Assembly: GCA_946186205.1 (NCBI GenBank)
Contig: CAMHMH010000007.1
Span: forward strand, 62,001-126,000
From: an uncultured Fretibacterium sp.
GTDB lineage: Bacteria; Synergistota; Synergistia; Synergistales; Aminobacteriaceae
Direction: 5' to 3'
Length of the DNA stretch: 64,000 nt
In this document: positions 53,260-61,884 of the stretch, piece after piece
How the letters are laid out: the number at the start of each line of letters is the position of its first letter
Numbering within the stretch: the stretch's first letter is position 1
Position numbers and translations under genes: made by a program
The notes under the pieces: generated by a model
What the model was told of the DNA's origin: nothing
The model's input: the letters and a program-made list of their open reading frames with translations, nothing else
Databases searched by the model: none

Positions 53260-54141
53260 TTGCATTACACTGAGCCTTTGTACAGGAGTCCTTACTGGCC
53301 TACGCTGCCGTTGCTGGAAATCACACAGGGCTGTACGCACAACAAGTGCAAATTCTGCAACATGTACCGTGATGTTCAGTTCCGAATGTCCCCGCTTGAA
53401 TGGGTTGAAGAAGACCTGAAAGAGATTGCCGAAAGATGGCCGAAAGCACAAACGCTTCAGATATTGAGCGCGAATCCCCTCGCTTTGACGTATGACCGAC
53501 TCGCGCCGAGAATTGAGCTTATCCGCAAATATCTTCCCGGCCTGAAGGTGATGTATGCGCAGACTAGAGTCTCAGACATCAGGAACAAGACAGTAAACGA
53601 ACTCGCAAGCCTCCGCGAAATGGGACTGAGTGAAATATCATTAGGCACTGAAAGCGGCGATGACTGGACACTCTCACGAATCAACAAAGGCTATACTTCC
53701 TCCGACATTCTGGAGCAATGCGCGAAACTTGACGAGGCCGGAATAAAATACTGGATGTCGTTCCTTAACGGCGTTGCGGGGAAATCGCACAGCATTCAGC
53801 ACGCGGTGAACTCGGCGAAAATTTACAGCATGTGCCATCCCAAAGTTATCGGGACGGGGGGACTCGTTTTGTTTGACGGTACAGAGCTTAAAGAGGAAGC
53901 AGAGCGCGGAGAATTTGACCCATGCACCGAGCTTGAATTGATGACTGAGCTTAAGACTTTTATCGAGAACTTGACGATTGACTTTGAGAGATTCATAACA
54001 CATCATACTGTATCAGCTAATCTCAACTGCCGTAACTTTCAAGCAAGCAAGCACGAAATACTAGAGGAGCTTCAATACGCGATCGACAATACAGACCTTG
54101 ACGAGTTAGCGCGAATCAGAGCCGCAAAGAAAAGATTGTAG
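53260..54141 (+). CDS. Radical SAM protein with CX4CX2C cluster motif
   Basis: 293 residues from a TTG at 53260, following GGAGGAGG; the open frame further upstream overlaps the CDF gene and lacks a site. The Fe-S cluster cysteines are C25, C30 and C33 in QGCTHNKCKFCNMY. This spacing, one residue longer than the common CX3CX2C, is seen in a family of uncharacterised anaerobe radical SAM proteins. A Gly-rich/ESG segment (LGTESGDD) binds SAM. Substrate unknown. Follows the CDF gene after 16 bp. Confidence 0.85.
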   Translation: MHYTEPLYRSPYWPTLPLLEITQGCTHNKCKFCNMYRDVQFRMSPLEWVEEDLKEIAERWPKAQTLQILSANPLALTYDRLAPRIELIRKYLPGLKVMYAQTRVSDIRNKTVNELASLREMGLSEISLGTESGDDWTLSRINKGYTSSDILEQCAKLDEAGIKYWMSFLNGVAGKSHSIQHAVNSAKIYSMCHPKVIGTGGLVLFDGTELKEEAERGEFDPCTELELMTELKTFIENLTIDFERFITHHTVSANLNCRNFQASKHEILEELQYAIDNTDLDELARIRAAKKRL

Positions 54142-54149
54142 CAACAAAA

Positions 54150-54187
54150 ATTTTTCCCGGTCTCAAACCAAAGGGCCGGGATTTTTC
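54150..54187 (+). terminator. Intrinsic terminator after the radical SAM gene
   Basis: Stem TCCCGG (54155-54160) / CCGGGA (54176-54181) followed by TTTTTCTTT. Confidence 0.8.
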
Positions 54188-54237
54188 TTTATGCTAATAT
54201 ACTTCGCATTACTTTATCCACAAAGGAATGATTTTTC

Positions 54238-54507
54238 ATGAAGGCCGTAATGACCGTAACAGCTCAGGACAGAGTCGGAATTATCGCGGGCGTTTGCTCA
54301 TTGCTTGCTGAGATGGGCGTGAATATTCTTGACCTGAGTCAGACAGTAATGCAGGGAATCTTCACGATGACTCTTCTTGTCGACACATCAACATCATCAC
54401 ATACATTTGACGAAATCCGGACGGCGTTAATGACTCGCGGCGAAAAAGAGTCGCTCAACATTCACATACAGCGCGCGGATATTTTCGAGGCTATGCACAG
54501 GGTGTAA
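54238..54507 (+). CDS. Stand-alone ACT-domain protein (UPF0237)
   Basis: 89 residues forming one ACT domain ([40 protein letters not shown]), presumably an amino-acid-responsive regulator. In many genomes this gene is paired with a UPF0210 gene, as here with a 2-bp gap; the pair's biochemical role is unknown. AAAGGAA precedes the ATG. Confidence 0.92.
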   Translation: MKAVMTVTAQDRVGIIAGVCSLLAEMGVNILDLSQTVMQGIFTMTLLVDTSTSSHTFDEIRTALMTRGEKESLNIHIQRADIFEAMHRV

Positions 54508-54509
54508 AC

Positions 54510-55868
54510 ATGCTGAATATTTCTGACATAATGCAGACGGTCAACATGATCGATCATCAGCATTTGGACATACGGACAATAACGCTCGGAATATCTTTAT
54601 ACGACTGCGCAAGCTCTGACGTTCACAAATGCGCCCGTAAGATTCGCGACAAGATTTGCAGGAAGGCCGAAAATCTCGTGAAGGTCGGCTGTGAAATTGA
54701 GAATGAGTACGGTATTCCCATCGTCAACAAAAGAATCTCCGTAACACCAATCGCCGAAATTGCCGCGTCATGTGAGAGTGATGATTATTCTGTGATCGGC
54801 CATGCGCTTAATGATGCCGCGTCAGAATGCGGAGTGAATTTCATCGGGGGATTCTCTGCGTTAGTTCACAAGGGCTTCACTGAGTCCGACAAAAGATTAA
54901 TCGCCTCAATCCCTCGCACGCTTGCTGAAACGGAGCTTGTCTGTTCGTCCGTAAACGTCGCGACAACGAAAGCCGGAATCAACATGGACGCAGTTGCGAT
55001 GATGGGACGAGTCATAAAGGAGACGGCAAATCTTACGGCAGACAAAAACGGACTCGGATGCGCGAAGCTCGTAGTATTTGCGAACGCTGTGGAAGATAAT
55101 CCCTTCATGGCCGGAGCGTTTCACGGAGCTGGCGAGCCTGAATGCGTGATTAATGTCGGAGTGTCAGGGCCGGGGGTTGTGTGGCGCGCGCTGAAAGACG
55201 TAAAGGGCGAAAGTTTTGACGTTGTAGCAGAGACAGTGAAGCGTACAGCATTCCGCATAACTCGAATGGGTCAGGTTGTGGCTAATGCAGCGTCTGAAAG
55301 ATTAGGGATTCCGTTCGGGATTGTTGACTTGTCATTGGCACCGACTCCCGCGAAGGGCGACTCAGTTGCGAGGATTCTTGAGGAGATGGGACTCAAAGTC
55401 TGCGGGACTCACGGAACAACGGCGGCACTTGCTTTGCTGAATGACGCAGTGAAGAAAGGCGGCGTGATGGCATCGGGTCATGTCGGAGGACTCTCAGGAG
55501 CATTTATCCCGGTTAGTGAGGACGAAGGAATGATTCACGCTGTGAAGTCCGGGGCATTGAGCATAGAGAAACTAGAGGCTATGACGTGCGTATGCTCCGT
55601 AGGTCTCGACATGATAGCGGTACCGGGGGACACGAGCGCGGAGACGATAGCGGCGATAATTGCGGACGAGTCAGCGATCGGAGTCATCAACAACAAGACT
55701 ACAGCCGTGAGAGTGATACCTGCTCCGGGGAAAAGTGTCGGTGATTCTGTTGAGTTCGGCGGGCTGTTGGGCAATGCTCCCGTAATGCGCGTGAATAATG
55801 CGGGAAGTGATGAGTTTGTCGCAAGGGGAGGAAGAATCCCGGCTCCGATTCACAGCTTGAGGAATTAG
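54510..55868 (+). CDS. PFL-family protein, UPF0210 (DUF711)
   Basis: 452 residues of the UPF0210/DUF711 family, a glycyl-radical-like fold without known activity: '[14 protein letters not shown]' near the N-terminus, '[12 protein letters not shown]' near 115, '[13 protein letters not shown]' near 270, and a Gly-rich end '[13 protein letters not shown]...[17 protein letters not shown]'. Full length. Coupled to the ACT-domain gene; terminator follows. Confidence 0.93.
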   Translation: MLNISDIMQTVNMIDHQHLDIRTITLGISLYDCASSDVHKCARKIRDKICRKAENLVKVGCEIENEYGIPIVNKRISVTPIAEIAASCESDDYSVIGHALNDAASECGVNFIGGFSALVHKGFTESDKRLIASIPRTLAETELVCSSVNVATTKAGINMDAVAMMGRVIKETANLTADKNGLGCAKLVVFANAVEDNPFMAGAFHGAGEPECVINVGVSGPGVVWRALKDVKGESFDVVAETVKRTAFRITRMGQVVANAASERLGIPFGIVDLSLAPTPAKGDSVARILEEMGLKVCGTHGTTAALALLNDAVKKGGVMASGHVGGLSGAFIPVSEDEGMIHAVKSGALSIEKLEAMTCVCSVGLDMIAVPGDTSAETIAAIIADESAIGVINNKTTAVRVIPAPGKSVGDSVEFGGLLGNAPVMRVNNAGSDEFVARGGRIPAPIHSLRN

Positions 55869-55887
55869 AATCGAGCTGTAAAATTTG

Positions 55888-55924
55888 CGTCGCTCCTTTA
55901 GGTTTTGGGGAGCGATTTTTTTTG
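55888..55924 (+). terminator. Intrinsic terminator after the UPF0210 gene
   Basis: Stem TCGCTCC (55890-55896) / GGAGCGA (55909-55915) followed by eight T. Confidence 0.88.
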
Positions 55925-55929
55925 CATTG

Positions 55930-56130
55930 TTATTCTGTAATGTCTGTGTGATTTACGGCGTATTCTAAAATCATTCCTATGAGTTCATTTCTTGAGCGGT
56001 TGCTTCTGACTGATAACTCTTCAAGCGCATTAGCTGTTTCATTTCTTATACGTACAGAAAAAATTTTATAGCCGTCCTCGCCTTTCAGGTTTGATTTCTT
56101 TGGGATTTTGATAGTAGCTTCCTTCAACAT
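55930..56130 (-). CDS. Small ribbon-helix-helix protein
   Basis: 66 residues. After a basic N-terminus comes an RHH pattern: strand FSVRIRNE, then helices TANALEELSVRS and SRNELIGMILEYAV with the conserved N(R)SRNEL turn. Such proteins are DNA-binding repressors or antitoxins. An AGAGGTG site precedes the ATG. No toxin gene is adjacent. Its divergent neighbour has a palindrome in its promoter that it might bind (inference). Confidence 0.8.
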   Translation of the reverse strand: MLKEATIKIPKKSNLKGEDGYKIFSVRIRNETANALEELSVRSNRSRNELIGMILEYAVNHTDITE

Positions 56131-56199
56131 TTTTCACCTCTGAATTATTTTAGTGGGTGAACATGGTGAATAATATGTTAATTAAGATATTGTTATCAA

Positions 56200-56246
56200 T
56201 ATAATATATTTTAAGTTCAAGTTTATGTTATAATTTTTAACATAAA
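56200..56246 (+). promoter_or_regulatory. AT-rich promoter region with a 9-bp palindrome
   Basis: Two TATAAT boxes (56200-56205 and 56229-56234) lie in very AT-rich DNA. The second is covered by an inverted repeat, TTTATGTTA (56222-56230) / TAACATAAA (56238-56246), with a 7-bp spacer. It looks like an operator, but the -35 elements are not clear. Confidence 0.45.
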
Positions 56247-56276
56247 TTCATGAATGAAAGTAGGAGGCAAATAGAC

Positions 56277-56594
56277 ATGAGGAATAAATCCCTGCTCATC
56301 GCAATATTAATGTTGGCTGTAGGCTTGATAGTAACACCTGCAATTGACTTCTTTGAACCTGCCGTTGCTGTTGCAGCCAAGAAGAAAACGGCCAAGAAAA
56401 AAACATCGAAACGCAAAAGCACAAAGCAGAAAAGTACAAAGCAAAAATCAAGCAGTAAGAAAAACGGCACTTTATACAAGTGTGCAAGATGCGGAGGCTT
56501 GTGGGTGAAAGGAATAAACGCTGACTTGGATTTTCTGAAGTCACTACAAAACTGCCCGTATGGTGGTATGCACGACTGGCGAAGACTAAACTGA
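56277..56594 (+). CDS. Exported Lys-rich protein with zinc-ribbon-like C-terminus
   Basis: 105 residues from the ATG at 56277, with TAGGAGG upstream. A hydrophobic signal or anchor (about 4-22) precedes a low-complexity Lys/Thr/Ser tract (about 36-66). The tail holds CARCGG and a later NCPYGGMHDW, which could form a C2-C/H metal site. No family recognised. The flanking DNA is notably AT-rich compared with the rest of the window. Confidence 0.7.
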   Translation: MRNKSLLIAILMLAVGLIVTPAIDFFEPAVAVAAKKKTAKKKTSKRKSTKQKSTKQKSSSKKNGTLYKCARCGGLWVKGINADLDFLKSLQNCPYGGMHDWRRLN

Positions 56595-56658
56595 AGCAAA
56601 ATACGAATCATCACCGAAAATTCCGGGGCTGTCTGAAATATGGCGGCCTCGTTTTATT

Positions 56659-57072
56659 TTATATCCGTGAAATAATGTCGCTGAGTTTTACGCACTTCAA
56701 ATTTTCCTCGAACGACTCTTGAATCTCATCAAGATATAATCCGAGCGCATGATGAATATTTTTCCCGACCGGGCATTTCGGATTCGGATTCGGATGGAAG
56801 CGGAACAATTTTCCCTTCACGCTTTCAACAGCCGTATAGACATCATATAGCGTAATATTTTCGGGCGGCCTCGAAAGTTTCATGCCGCTTACGCCCCGCG
56901 AGACATCAACAAGCCCGGCAGCTTTGAGCCGTGATATTATCTGCCTGATGATTACGGGGTTAGTGTTTACGCTTGACGCAATGAACTCGCTTGTTACGTT
57001 TTGTGAGTCCTGAAAGTAATCTATGCACGTGAGAATATGAACAGCAACGGCGAATCTTCCTGAGATCTGCAA
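56659..57072 (-). CDS. Rrf2-family transcriptional regulator
   Basis: 137 residues, TTG start after GAGGGGAT. N-terminal winged helix (ISGRFAVAVHILTCI, then SEFIASSVNTNPVIIRQIISRLKAAGLVDVSRG). Only a single Cys (PKCPVGKNIH) is in the region where Fe-S Rrf2 proteins have three, so it probably does not bind an Fe-S cluster. It resembles the YwnA-type members, which sit beside NAD(P)-binding proteins; such a gene lies at 58005. Confidence 0.88.
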   Translation of the reverse strand: MQISGRFAVAVHILTCIDYFQDSQNVTSEFIASSVNTNPVIIRQIISRLKAAGLVDVSRGVSGMKLSRPPENITLYDVYTAVESVKGKLFRFHPNPNPKCPVGKNIHHALGLYLDEIQESFEENLKCVKLSDIISRI

Positions 57073-57146
57073 AATTTATCCCCTCAACAAAAAAAGACTT
57101 CCGGCCATTATAACCGAAAGCCCTTGTGATTTGCTGTTTTTTGTGA

Positions 57147-57998
57147 TTACTCGCTGAACAATGCGCCCGCGCTCATCTCAAGATATGCTTCTCCGTTGTA
57201 ATCCGGGAATGCTTTTTTGACCGCTGAAATAAATTCTGCCCTGTTCTTTGATGTCTTTGCAGTCTCAAGCACTTTCTCAAGATACGCTATTTTCTCGTCA
57301 ACGGCTGTCTTTCCTTCCGGCGCGTTATGGCTCGTGAGAATGAGCGAGTATCCTTTGTCCTTGTAGCCTTTAAGCTCTGATATTTCGGCCTCAATGTAGG
57401 GAATTGCCGGGAGAATGTTATGAGTCTTTGAACCCATCATATGACGGTACACTGCGTTAATCGCAGGAACATATACCCCGTAGCCCTCGCCGTCAGACTC
57501 GTGGAGAATCACGAAATCCATTCCCGCAAGTTTCAGCGTGTCGCCCTCTTTGATGATTTCAGCTTTGACGGGCAGATCTTCCGCAACTTTGTCGCCCGCT
57601 GCCTGAATGAAGCTCTGAGTCAGACCCCAGACGCTTCCGCCTTCAGCCCAGCTTTTGAGGGCGGTATCTGTCGCGTAAATCTTCACATCGCCGTAAGACT
57701 TATAGCCGTTGGGATGATACGAGAACAGCGCGCCCGCTACAGGTTTTCCCAATGACGCAATATATTCCGCAAACGCTTTGACGTTCTCACGGTACGCAGT
57801 CGACTCTATCAGCACGAGTCCTTCAGGTGATTCGACAATGTAGCAGTAATCGTTCATGTTGTCGCCCGTTCCGTAAGCATGAAGTTTCACTCCGCCGTCA
57901 AAATTTGTTACGCTCATGTTACCGACGCTGACTCCCGCCGCAAACGCTGAACCCGAAAGCACCGCAACCGCAATTAATGCCGCAAAAATTTTCCTCAT
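57147..57998 (-). CDS. Exported MBL-fold-like protein lacking the metal motif
   Basis: About 283 residues. A signal peptide (about 1-20, ending SAFA) is followed by a metallo-beta-lactamase-like fold (DYCYIVESPEGLVLIESTA, then LFSYHPNGYKSYGD where HxHxDH is expected, and later LTSHNAP). Most metal ligands are missing, so hydrolase activity is doubtful. The gene begins 3 bp after the NAD(P)-binding protein gene and belongs to its operon. Two adjacent ATGs are possible starts (58001 or 57998). Confidence 0.75.
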   Translation of the reverse strand: MRKIFAALIAVAVLSGSAFAAGVSVGNMSVTNFDGGVKLHAYGTGDNMNDYCYIVESPEGLVLIESTAYRENVKAFAEYIASLGKPVAGALFSYHPNGYKSYGDVKIYATDTALKSWAEGGSVWGLTQSFIQAAGDKVAEDLPVKAEIIKEGDTLKLAGMDFVILHESDGEGYGVYVPAINAVYRHMMGSKTHNILPAIPYIEAEISELKGYKDKGYSLILTSHNAPEGKTAVDEKIAYLEKVLETAKTSKNRAEFISAVKKAFPDYNGEAYLEMSAGALFSE

Positions 57999-58004
57999 CA
58001 TTCA

Positions 58005-58634
58005 TTACTCCTTCACAACTGAAATTCTCTGCCTGATATGTTTTCCGCTGACAGCCTCATCAATCATAGCGATGGCGTAATCCGCATAGCTTATGACACT
58101 TTCGCCCTTTGCGTTGAACGTAAGCTCCTCGCCCGCAAGAATGTATTTCCCGGTCCGTTCTCCTTCCGCCTGAAAATCTGACGCGGGACTAACGTACGTC
58201 CACTTCACATCATCGCGCCTGCGTAACTCACTCAATGCTTTAGCCGCTGCTGTTGAGACCGGCATATATGCTTCGGGGAAGCCTTCTGTCTGAAAATACT
58301 GCTTTGTGTGTTCCTTGTTGACGTAGAGACTTCCTGCCCCGCCGATAATCAGCAGCCTTGTCTCACTCCCTGAAAGAGCGTCGCACAAAACCTTCTGAGT
58401 GTCGCTGTAAAGGTGAAGCGTTGAAGGCTCCCAAGCTCCGAAAGCGTCAATGACAACATCAAAGCCCTTGAGATCTTCAGCTGTTATGTCAAGAATGTCT
58501 CTCTTGATCGTGTGAGGGGCATTAGTCTTGTTTTCACCGCGCACTACAGCCGTAACATCAAGCCCGCGCTTTAATGCCTCGTCAACAATAAGCCGTCCTG
58601 CTTTGCCGTTCGCGCATACTACTGCAACTTTCAT
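58005..58634 (-). CDS. NAD(P)H-binding epimerase/reductase-like protein (YwnB type)
   Basis: 209 residues from the ATG at 58634; AGGAGG lies about 10 bases upstream, and a TTG at 58640 is an alternative. Rossmann start KVAVVCANGKAGRLIVDEAL with the GxxGxxG-like turn, then VVIDAFGAW and 'SPASDF...GERTGKY' of the NmrA/YwnB-like group. Often encoded next to Rrf2-type regulators and linked to redox or electrophile stress. The promoter carries two identical-spacing inverted repeats. Confidence 0.85.
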   Translation of the reverse strand: MKVAVVCANGKAGRLIVDEALKRGLDVTAVVRGENKTNAPHTIKRDILDITAEDLKGFDVVIDAFGAWEPSTLHLYSDTQKVLCDALSGSETRLLIIGGAGSLYVNKEHTKQYFQTEGFPEAYMPVSTAAAKALSELRRRDDVKWTYVSPASDFQAEGERTGKYILAGEELTFNAKGESVISYADYAIAMIDEAVSGKHIRQRISVVKE

Positions 58635-58649
58635 CCGCAAAATTCCTCC

Positions 58650-58710
58650 TGTAAATGTGATTGTTACACATCAAATTTTACAGCGTCATGATGTAATGTC
58701 AACTGTTACA
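58650..58710 (-). promoter_or_regulatory. Twin operator: two TGTAA-N9-TTACA inverted repeats
   Basis: Inverted repeats at 58650-58668 and 58692-58710 have the same arms and the same 9-bp spacer. They are 42 bp apart start to start, about four helical turns. They lie directly upstream of the NAD(P)-binding protein gene; the second overlaps the stop of the YfcE-like gene. Confidence 0.7.
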
Positions 58711-59214
58711 TGAAAATCTCAGCTCGTCAAAAATTTCTCCGTCTAAAGTCTTCCATTGCATTCCCCATTCTTGAAGCGTAATGTAGCCTCGTTTGCTTCC
58801 GTCGCGGGGAAATGAGACCGAGCCGGGATTAGCGTAAATCATTCCCCCGTTGAATTTTGTCCACATAGGAACGTGCGTATGACCCTGAAGAAGTATGTCG
58901 GCTTTCGGAGGATTGCTCATGCCGTATTTATGTCCGTGAGTCGCAAAGATCACCTTGCCTCCGACAAACAGCAGGCAGTAATATGCCATTATAGGAAAGT
59001 CGAGCATCTCCTGGTCTGACTCGTGGTCGCAATTCCCCCGGACGCAAAGAACAGAGTCGCTTATCACGTTGAGAATGTCAGCAACTTTTTGATTCCCGTC
59101 AATCAGATCACCAAGCAGCAAAATCCTTTCAGCCCTTTCACGTTTGAATGCCTCAATCAATTTCACGCAGCAAGTTTCATAGCCGTGTATGTCTGACGCA
59201 ACAATCATCTTCAT
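58699..59214 (-). CDS. YfcE/MJ0936-family metallophosphodiesterase
   Basis: 171 residues with all metal ligands of the calcineurin-like fold: D8 and H10 (SDIHG), D36 (LGDLIDG), N61 (RGNCDHE), H93/H95 (THGHKYG) and H112/H114 (QGHTHVP). Two-metal phosphodiesterase on unknown physiological substrates. GGAGGG precedes the ATG. A TATAAT/ATTATA-rich spacer separates it from the divergent symporter gene. Confidence 0.93.
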   Translation of the reverse strand: MKMIVASDIHGYETCCVKLIEAFKRERAERILLLGDLIDGNQKVADILNVISDSVLCVRGNCDHESDQEMLDFPIMAYYCLLFVGGKVIFATHGHKYGMSNPPKADILLQGHTHVPMWTKFNGGMIYANPGSVSFPRDGSKRGYITLQEWGMQWKTLDGEIFDELRFSCNS

Positions 59215-59252
59215 GTGAAGCCCTCCATCCGTAAATTTTTGTGTGAGTATAG

Positions 59253-59258
59253 TATAAT
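59253..59258 (+). promoter_or_regulatory. Candidate -10 box for the AGCS symporter gene
   Basis: A perfect TATAAT 39 bp before the start codon at 59298. No good -35 element is seen at 17 bp, so the call rests on the -10 alone. Confidence 0.3.
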
Positions 59259-59297
59259 GCGTAGAAAATTTTAACGATTTAGGAGTGTGCTAAATAC

Positions 59298-60950
59298 ATG
59301 AGCAGCATAATGGATACCATCATGTATTACAACGGGATCGTCAACAGCTTCGTCTGGGGCGCGCCCGTTTTAATATTGCTCGTTGGAACTGGCGTTTACT
59401 TGACGCTGTTACTCGGTATGCCTCAGTTCAGATACTTCTTTGACGCAATGTCTGAAGTGTTCAGCTTCCGCAAGAAATCGGACGAGGACAACAGCAAAGC
59501 AATCTCATCATTCGCGGCAATGGCTACAGCAATGGCTGCAACAGTCGGTACAGGTAACGTAGCAGGAGTCGCGACGGCTCTTCACTTGGGCGGACCCGGC
59601 GCGTTAGTGTGGATGTTAATCTCTGCGGTGTTCGGTATGTGTACGAAATTTGCTGAAGTTACGCTTGCTGTGCATTACAGGCAGAAGGACGCACACGGAG
59701 ACTGGCGCGGAGGCACGATGTACATTCTCGAAAAGGGAACAAGCGAGGCACTCGGACAGGGCTGGGGCTTTGTCGGGAAAATTCTTGCGCTGCTCTTTGC
59801 GCTGTTTGCGTTCCTTGCGTCATTCGGAATCGGTGCGGCGACTCAGGCTAACTCAGCGGCGGAAGCTATGTCTATGGGCTGGGGAATCGATCATCTTTAC
59901 AGCGGCATTGTCATGGCCGTACTTGTTGCGCTCGTCATTATCGGCGGACTTCAGAGCCTCTCAAAAGTTACGACTCTCATTGTTCCGTTCATGGCGATTT
60001 TCTACATCGGCGGAGCTGCTTACGTCTTAATCATGAACGCTTCAATGATTCCTGAGACTGTATCACGCGCTGTGCATCTGGCCTTCAACAACCCGTTAGA
60101 GACATTGCCCGGAGCTTTGGCAGGCTGGGGAGTGAAAGAGGCAGTGCAGAGAGGTATAGCACGCGGAGTATTTAGCAATGAGGCTGGTATGGGTTCCGCC
60201 CCTATGGTTCACGCAACGGCTAATGTTGAGCATCCTGTCCAGCAGGGCTTCTACGGTATATTCGAGGTCTTCATGGACACGATAGTCATCTGCACAATGA
60301 CGGCGCTTGTCGTAATGGTTACGGGAACTCTCACGAACTCGCCGGATCTCACTGGCGCACAGCTCACGCTTCAGGCTTTCGAGAATGCACTCGGCGTGTC
60401 AGGAAAATACGTTCTCTCGGTGGGACTTCTGCTCTTTGCTTTCACGACAATTTTGGGCTGGTACTGGTACGCAGAAACGGCGGTAACTTATCTTTTCGGA
60501 ATCTGGTGCAAGCCAATCATGAAAGTGTTGTGGATTGTGATGATTCTTATCGGTGCTGCTGGCGGTCAGTTCATGGGCGCGGAAGGCAACCAGTTCTTGA
60601 ATAACATCTGGGACATCTCCGACACTCTCAACGGATTAATGGCACTCCCGAACTTGATCGGACTCCTGATTTTGTCCGTAACACTCAAGCGCATAGTGAG
60701 CGATTATGACGAGAAATACGGAACACCGAGCGACAGATTGCTGACATCACCGCAGAAAATCTTTGTGGCGAAAATTCAGTATATCGTCGTGGGACTTATC
60801 GCGGTTGCAATGGGTATGACGGCGTTCTTTGCGTACCGTTCACTTTTTGCGGGTCTTGCGATCGTTCTCGGATTGCTTACGGCTTACAGGAGGCAGACTC
60901 TTCTTGGCTTCCTTGCTGTGATACTTGGTGTTGCGGCGGCGGCCATGTAA
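59298..60950 (+). CDS. Alanine/glycine:cation symporter (AGCS family)
   Basis: Imports alanine or glycine with Na+ or H+. 550 residues with the family signature 'ATAMAATVGTGNVAGVATALHLGGPGA' region (about 73-100), 'WRGGTMYILEKG', 'GVFSNEAGMGSAPMVHA' (about 295-311) and about eleven membrane helices. The C-terminus is some 60 residues longer than usual, adding two or three hydrophobic segments. GGAG lies upstream. Single-gene unit ended by a terminator. Confidence 0.95.
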   Translation: MSSIMDTIMYYNGIVNSFVWGAPVLILLVGTGVYLTLLLGMPQFRYFFDAMSEVFSFRKKSDEDNSKAISSFAAMATAMAATVGTGNVAGVATALHLGGPGALVWMLISAVFGMCTKFAEVTLAVHYRQKDAHGDWRGGTMYILEKGTSEALGQGWGFVGKILALLFALFAFLASFGIGAATQANSAAEAMSMGWGIDHLYSGIVMAVLVALVIIGGLQSLSKVTTLIVPFMAIFYIGGAAYVLIMNASMIPETVSRAVHLAFNNPLETLPGALAGWGVKEAVQRGIARGVFSNEAGMGSAPMVHATANVEHPVQQGFYGIFEVFMDTIVICTMTALVVMVTGTLTNSPDLTGAQLTLQAFENALGVSGKYVLSVGLLLFAFTTILGWYWYAETAVTYLFGIWCKPIMKVLWIVMILIGAAGGQFMGAEGNQFLNNIWDISDTLNGLMALPNLIGLLILSVTLKRIVSDYDEKYGTPSDRLLTSPQKIFVAKIQYIVVGLIAVAMGMTAFFAYRSLFAGLAIVLGLLTAYRRQTLLGFLAVILGVAAAAM

Positions 60951-60965
60951 ACGAGAAAGAATTTC

Positions 60966-60997
60966 AGCCCTCCTCATTAACGGGGAGGGTATTTTTA
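60966..60997 (+). terminator. Intrinsic terminator after the AGCS gene
   Basis: Stem CCCTCC (60968-60973) / GGAGGG (60984-60989) followed by TATTTTTAT. Confidence 0.8.
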
Positions 60998-61009
60998 TAG
61001 GGGGCAATA

Positions 61010-61558
61010 ATGGACGACGAGACAAAAATAATTCCGGCTGATGATGAAAAGTCTGTAGATATTTGCATGGACATTGCGAGGCTGGAATATGAGTATTCAT
61101 TCAGGCGTGCGGAAAAATACGACAACAAGATTTATGTGCTGCTGACTGTTTGCGGGTTTATTCTGGTAATGCTTACGGGGGCGGTCGGGAATATCGGCGA
61201 GATTGATATATTATCCCCGTTCAAAAGCGGCTGGATTGCGGCGTATGATGTTCTTCTTGCGCTGTGCGTAATTGGCGTTATTGTAGTGTTGATGAGGCTG
61301 ATTTACGGTATGAGAGGGCTGAACTTGAAGAGGCATGATTCCGGGAAACTAATCAAGCTCGGAATGCTATCTCAGTCTAAGAGAGCTATAGCTATATTCA
61401 CAATCACGCAGTACGAGAACGCAAAAGAGTATAATAACGCTCAAATAGGCAGGAGATATAAATCTCTGGACAGAACCGTGAAGATTTTGCGAATGGTGGT
61501 TATATTGCTGGTAGCGATTACTATTGTAAGCAGATTCGCAGTGAAGGCAGGACTATGA
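61010..61558 (+). CDS. Small membrane protein, possibly SLATT/Pycsar-effector-like
   Basis: 182 residues, with GGGGG before the ATG. An acidic N-terminus and an amphipathic helix (ARLEYEYSFRRAEKYDNK) lead into two membrane helices (about 44-62 and 78-100). A cytoplasmic helical loop of about 55 residues and a third membrane helix (158-176) follow. This layout resembles the 2TM effector domains (SLATT, Pycsar TM) of nucleotide-signalling defence systems, but no synthase or sensor gene is nearby. Family assignment is tentative. Confidence 0.75.
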   Translation: MDDETKIIPADDEKSVDICMDIARLEYEYSFRRAEKYDNKIYVLLTVCGFILVMLTGAVGNIGEIDILSPFKSGWIAAYDVLLALCVIGVIVVLMRLIYGMRGLNLKRHDSGKLIKLGMLSQSKRAIAIFTITQYENAKEYNNAQIGRRYKSLDRTVKILRMVVILLVAITIVSRFAVKAGL

Positions 61559-61574
61559 AAGGAGCTTAAAATCA

Positions 61575-61802
61575 ATGGACGTTAAAACGGAACATAAACG
61601 TATGACCGATGATGAGCTGTGGGCATTTGTTCAGGAATGGTCGAAGAACCCGCGCCCGATAGACTTGGCAGAAGTGGGAATCTACAAGCAGTCTTCGCCC
61701 GATGGATTAGAGACATTATATGACGGCGACCCTGACCCGTTCGGACTGGACAAACCCGGCGGCGGTATCTTCAAGCGCATACTCAGATTCATAGTCAGAT
61801 AA
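61575..61802 (+). CDS. Small acidic protein encoded with the membrane protein
   Basis: 75 residues, AAAGGAG before the ATG, 16 bp after the membrane-protein gene. A helical start (MTDDELWAFVQEW) precedes a Pro/Gly/Asp-rich middle (DGDPDPFGLDKPGGG) and a short basic amphipathic tail. No family recognised; no membrane helix. Co-expression with the upstream gene is likely, as one terminator follows both. Confidence 0.7.
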   Translation: MDVKTEHKRMTDDELWAFVQEWSKNPRPIDLAEVGIYKQSSPDGLETLYDGDPDPFGLDKPGGGIFKRILRFIVR

Positions 61803-61817
61803 CCAGCATAAAACAAT

Positions 61818-61850
61818 ACCCCCCGGAGTTTTCCCGGAGGGTTTTTCTTT
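61818..61850 (+). terminator. Intrinsic terminator after the small membrane-protein pair
   Basis: Stem ACCCCCCGG / CCGGAGGGT with one mismatch (61818-61842), followed by TTTTCTTT. A near-identical hairpin follows the intact prepilin gene at about 62633. Confidence 0.8.
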
Positions 61851-61884
61851 ATAGGCTTATGAGCTGATGTTTCTTTGCGTTTTG

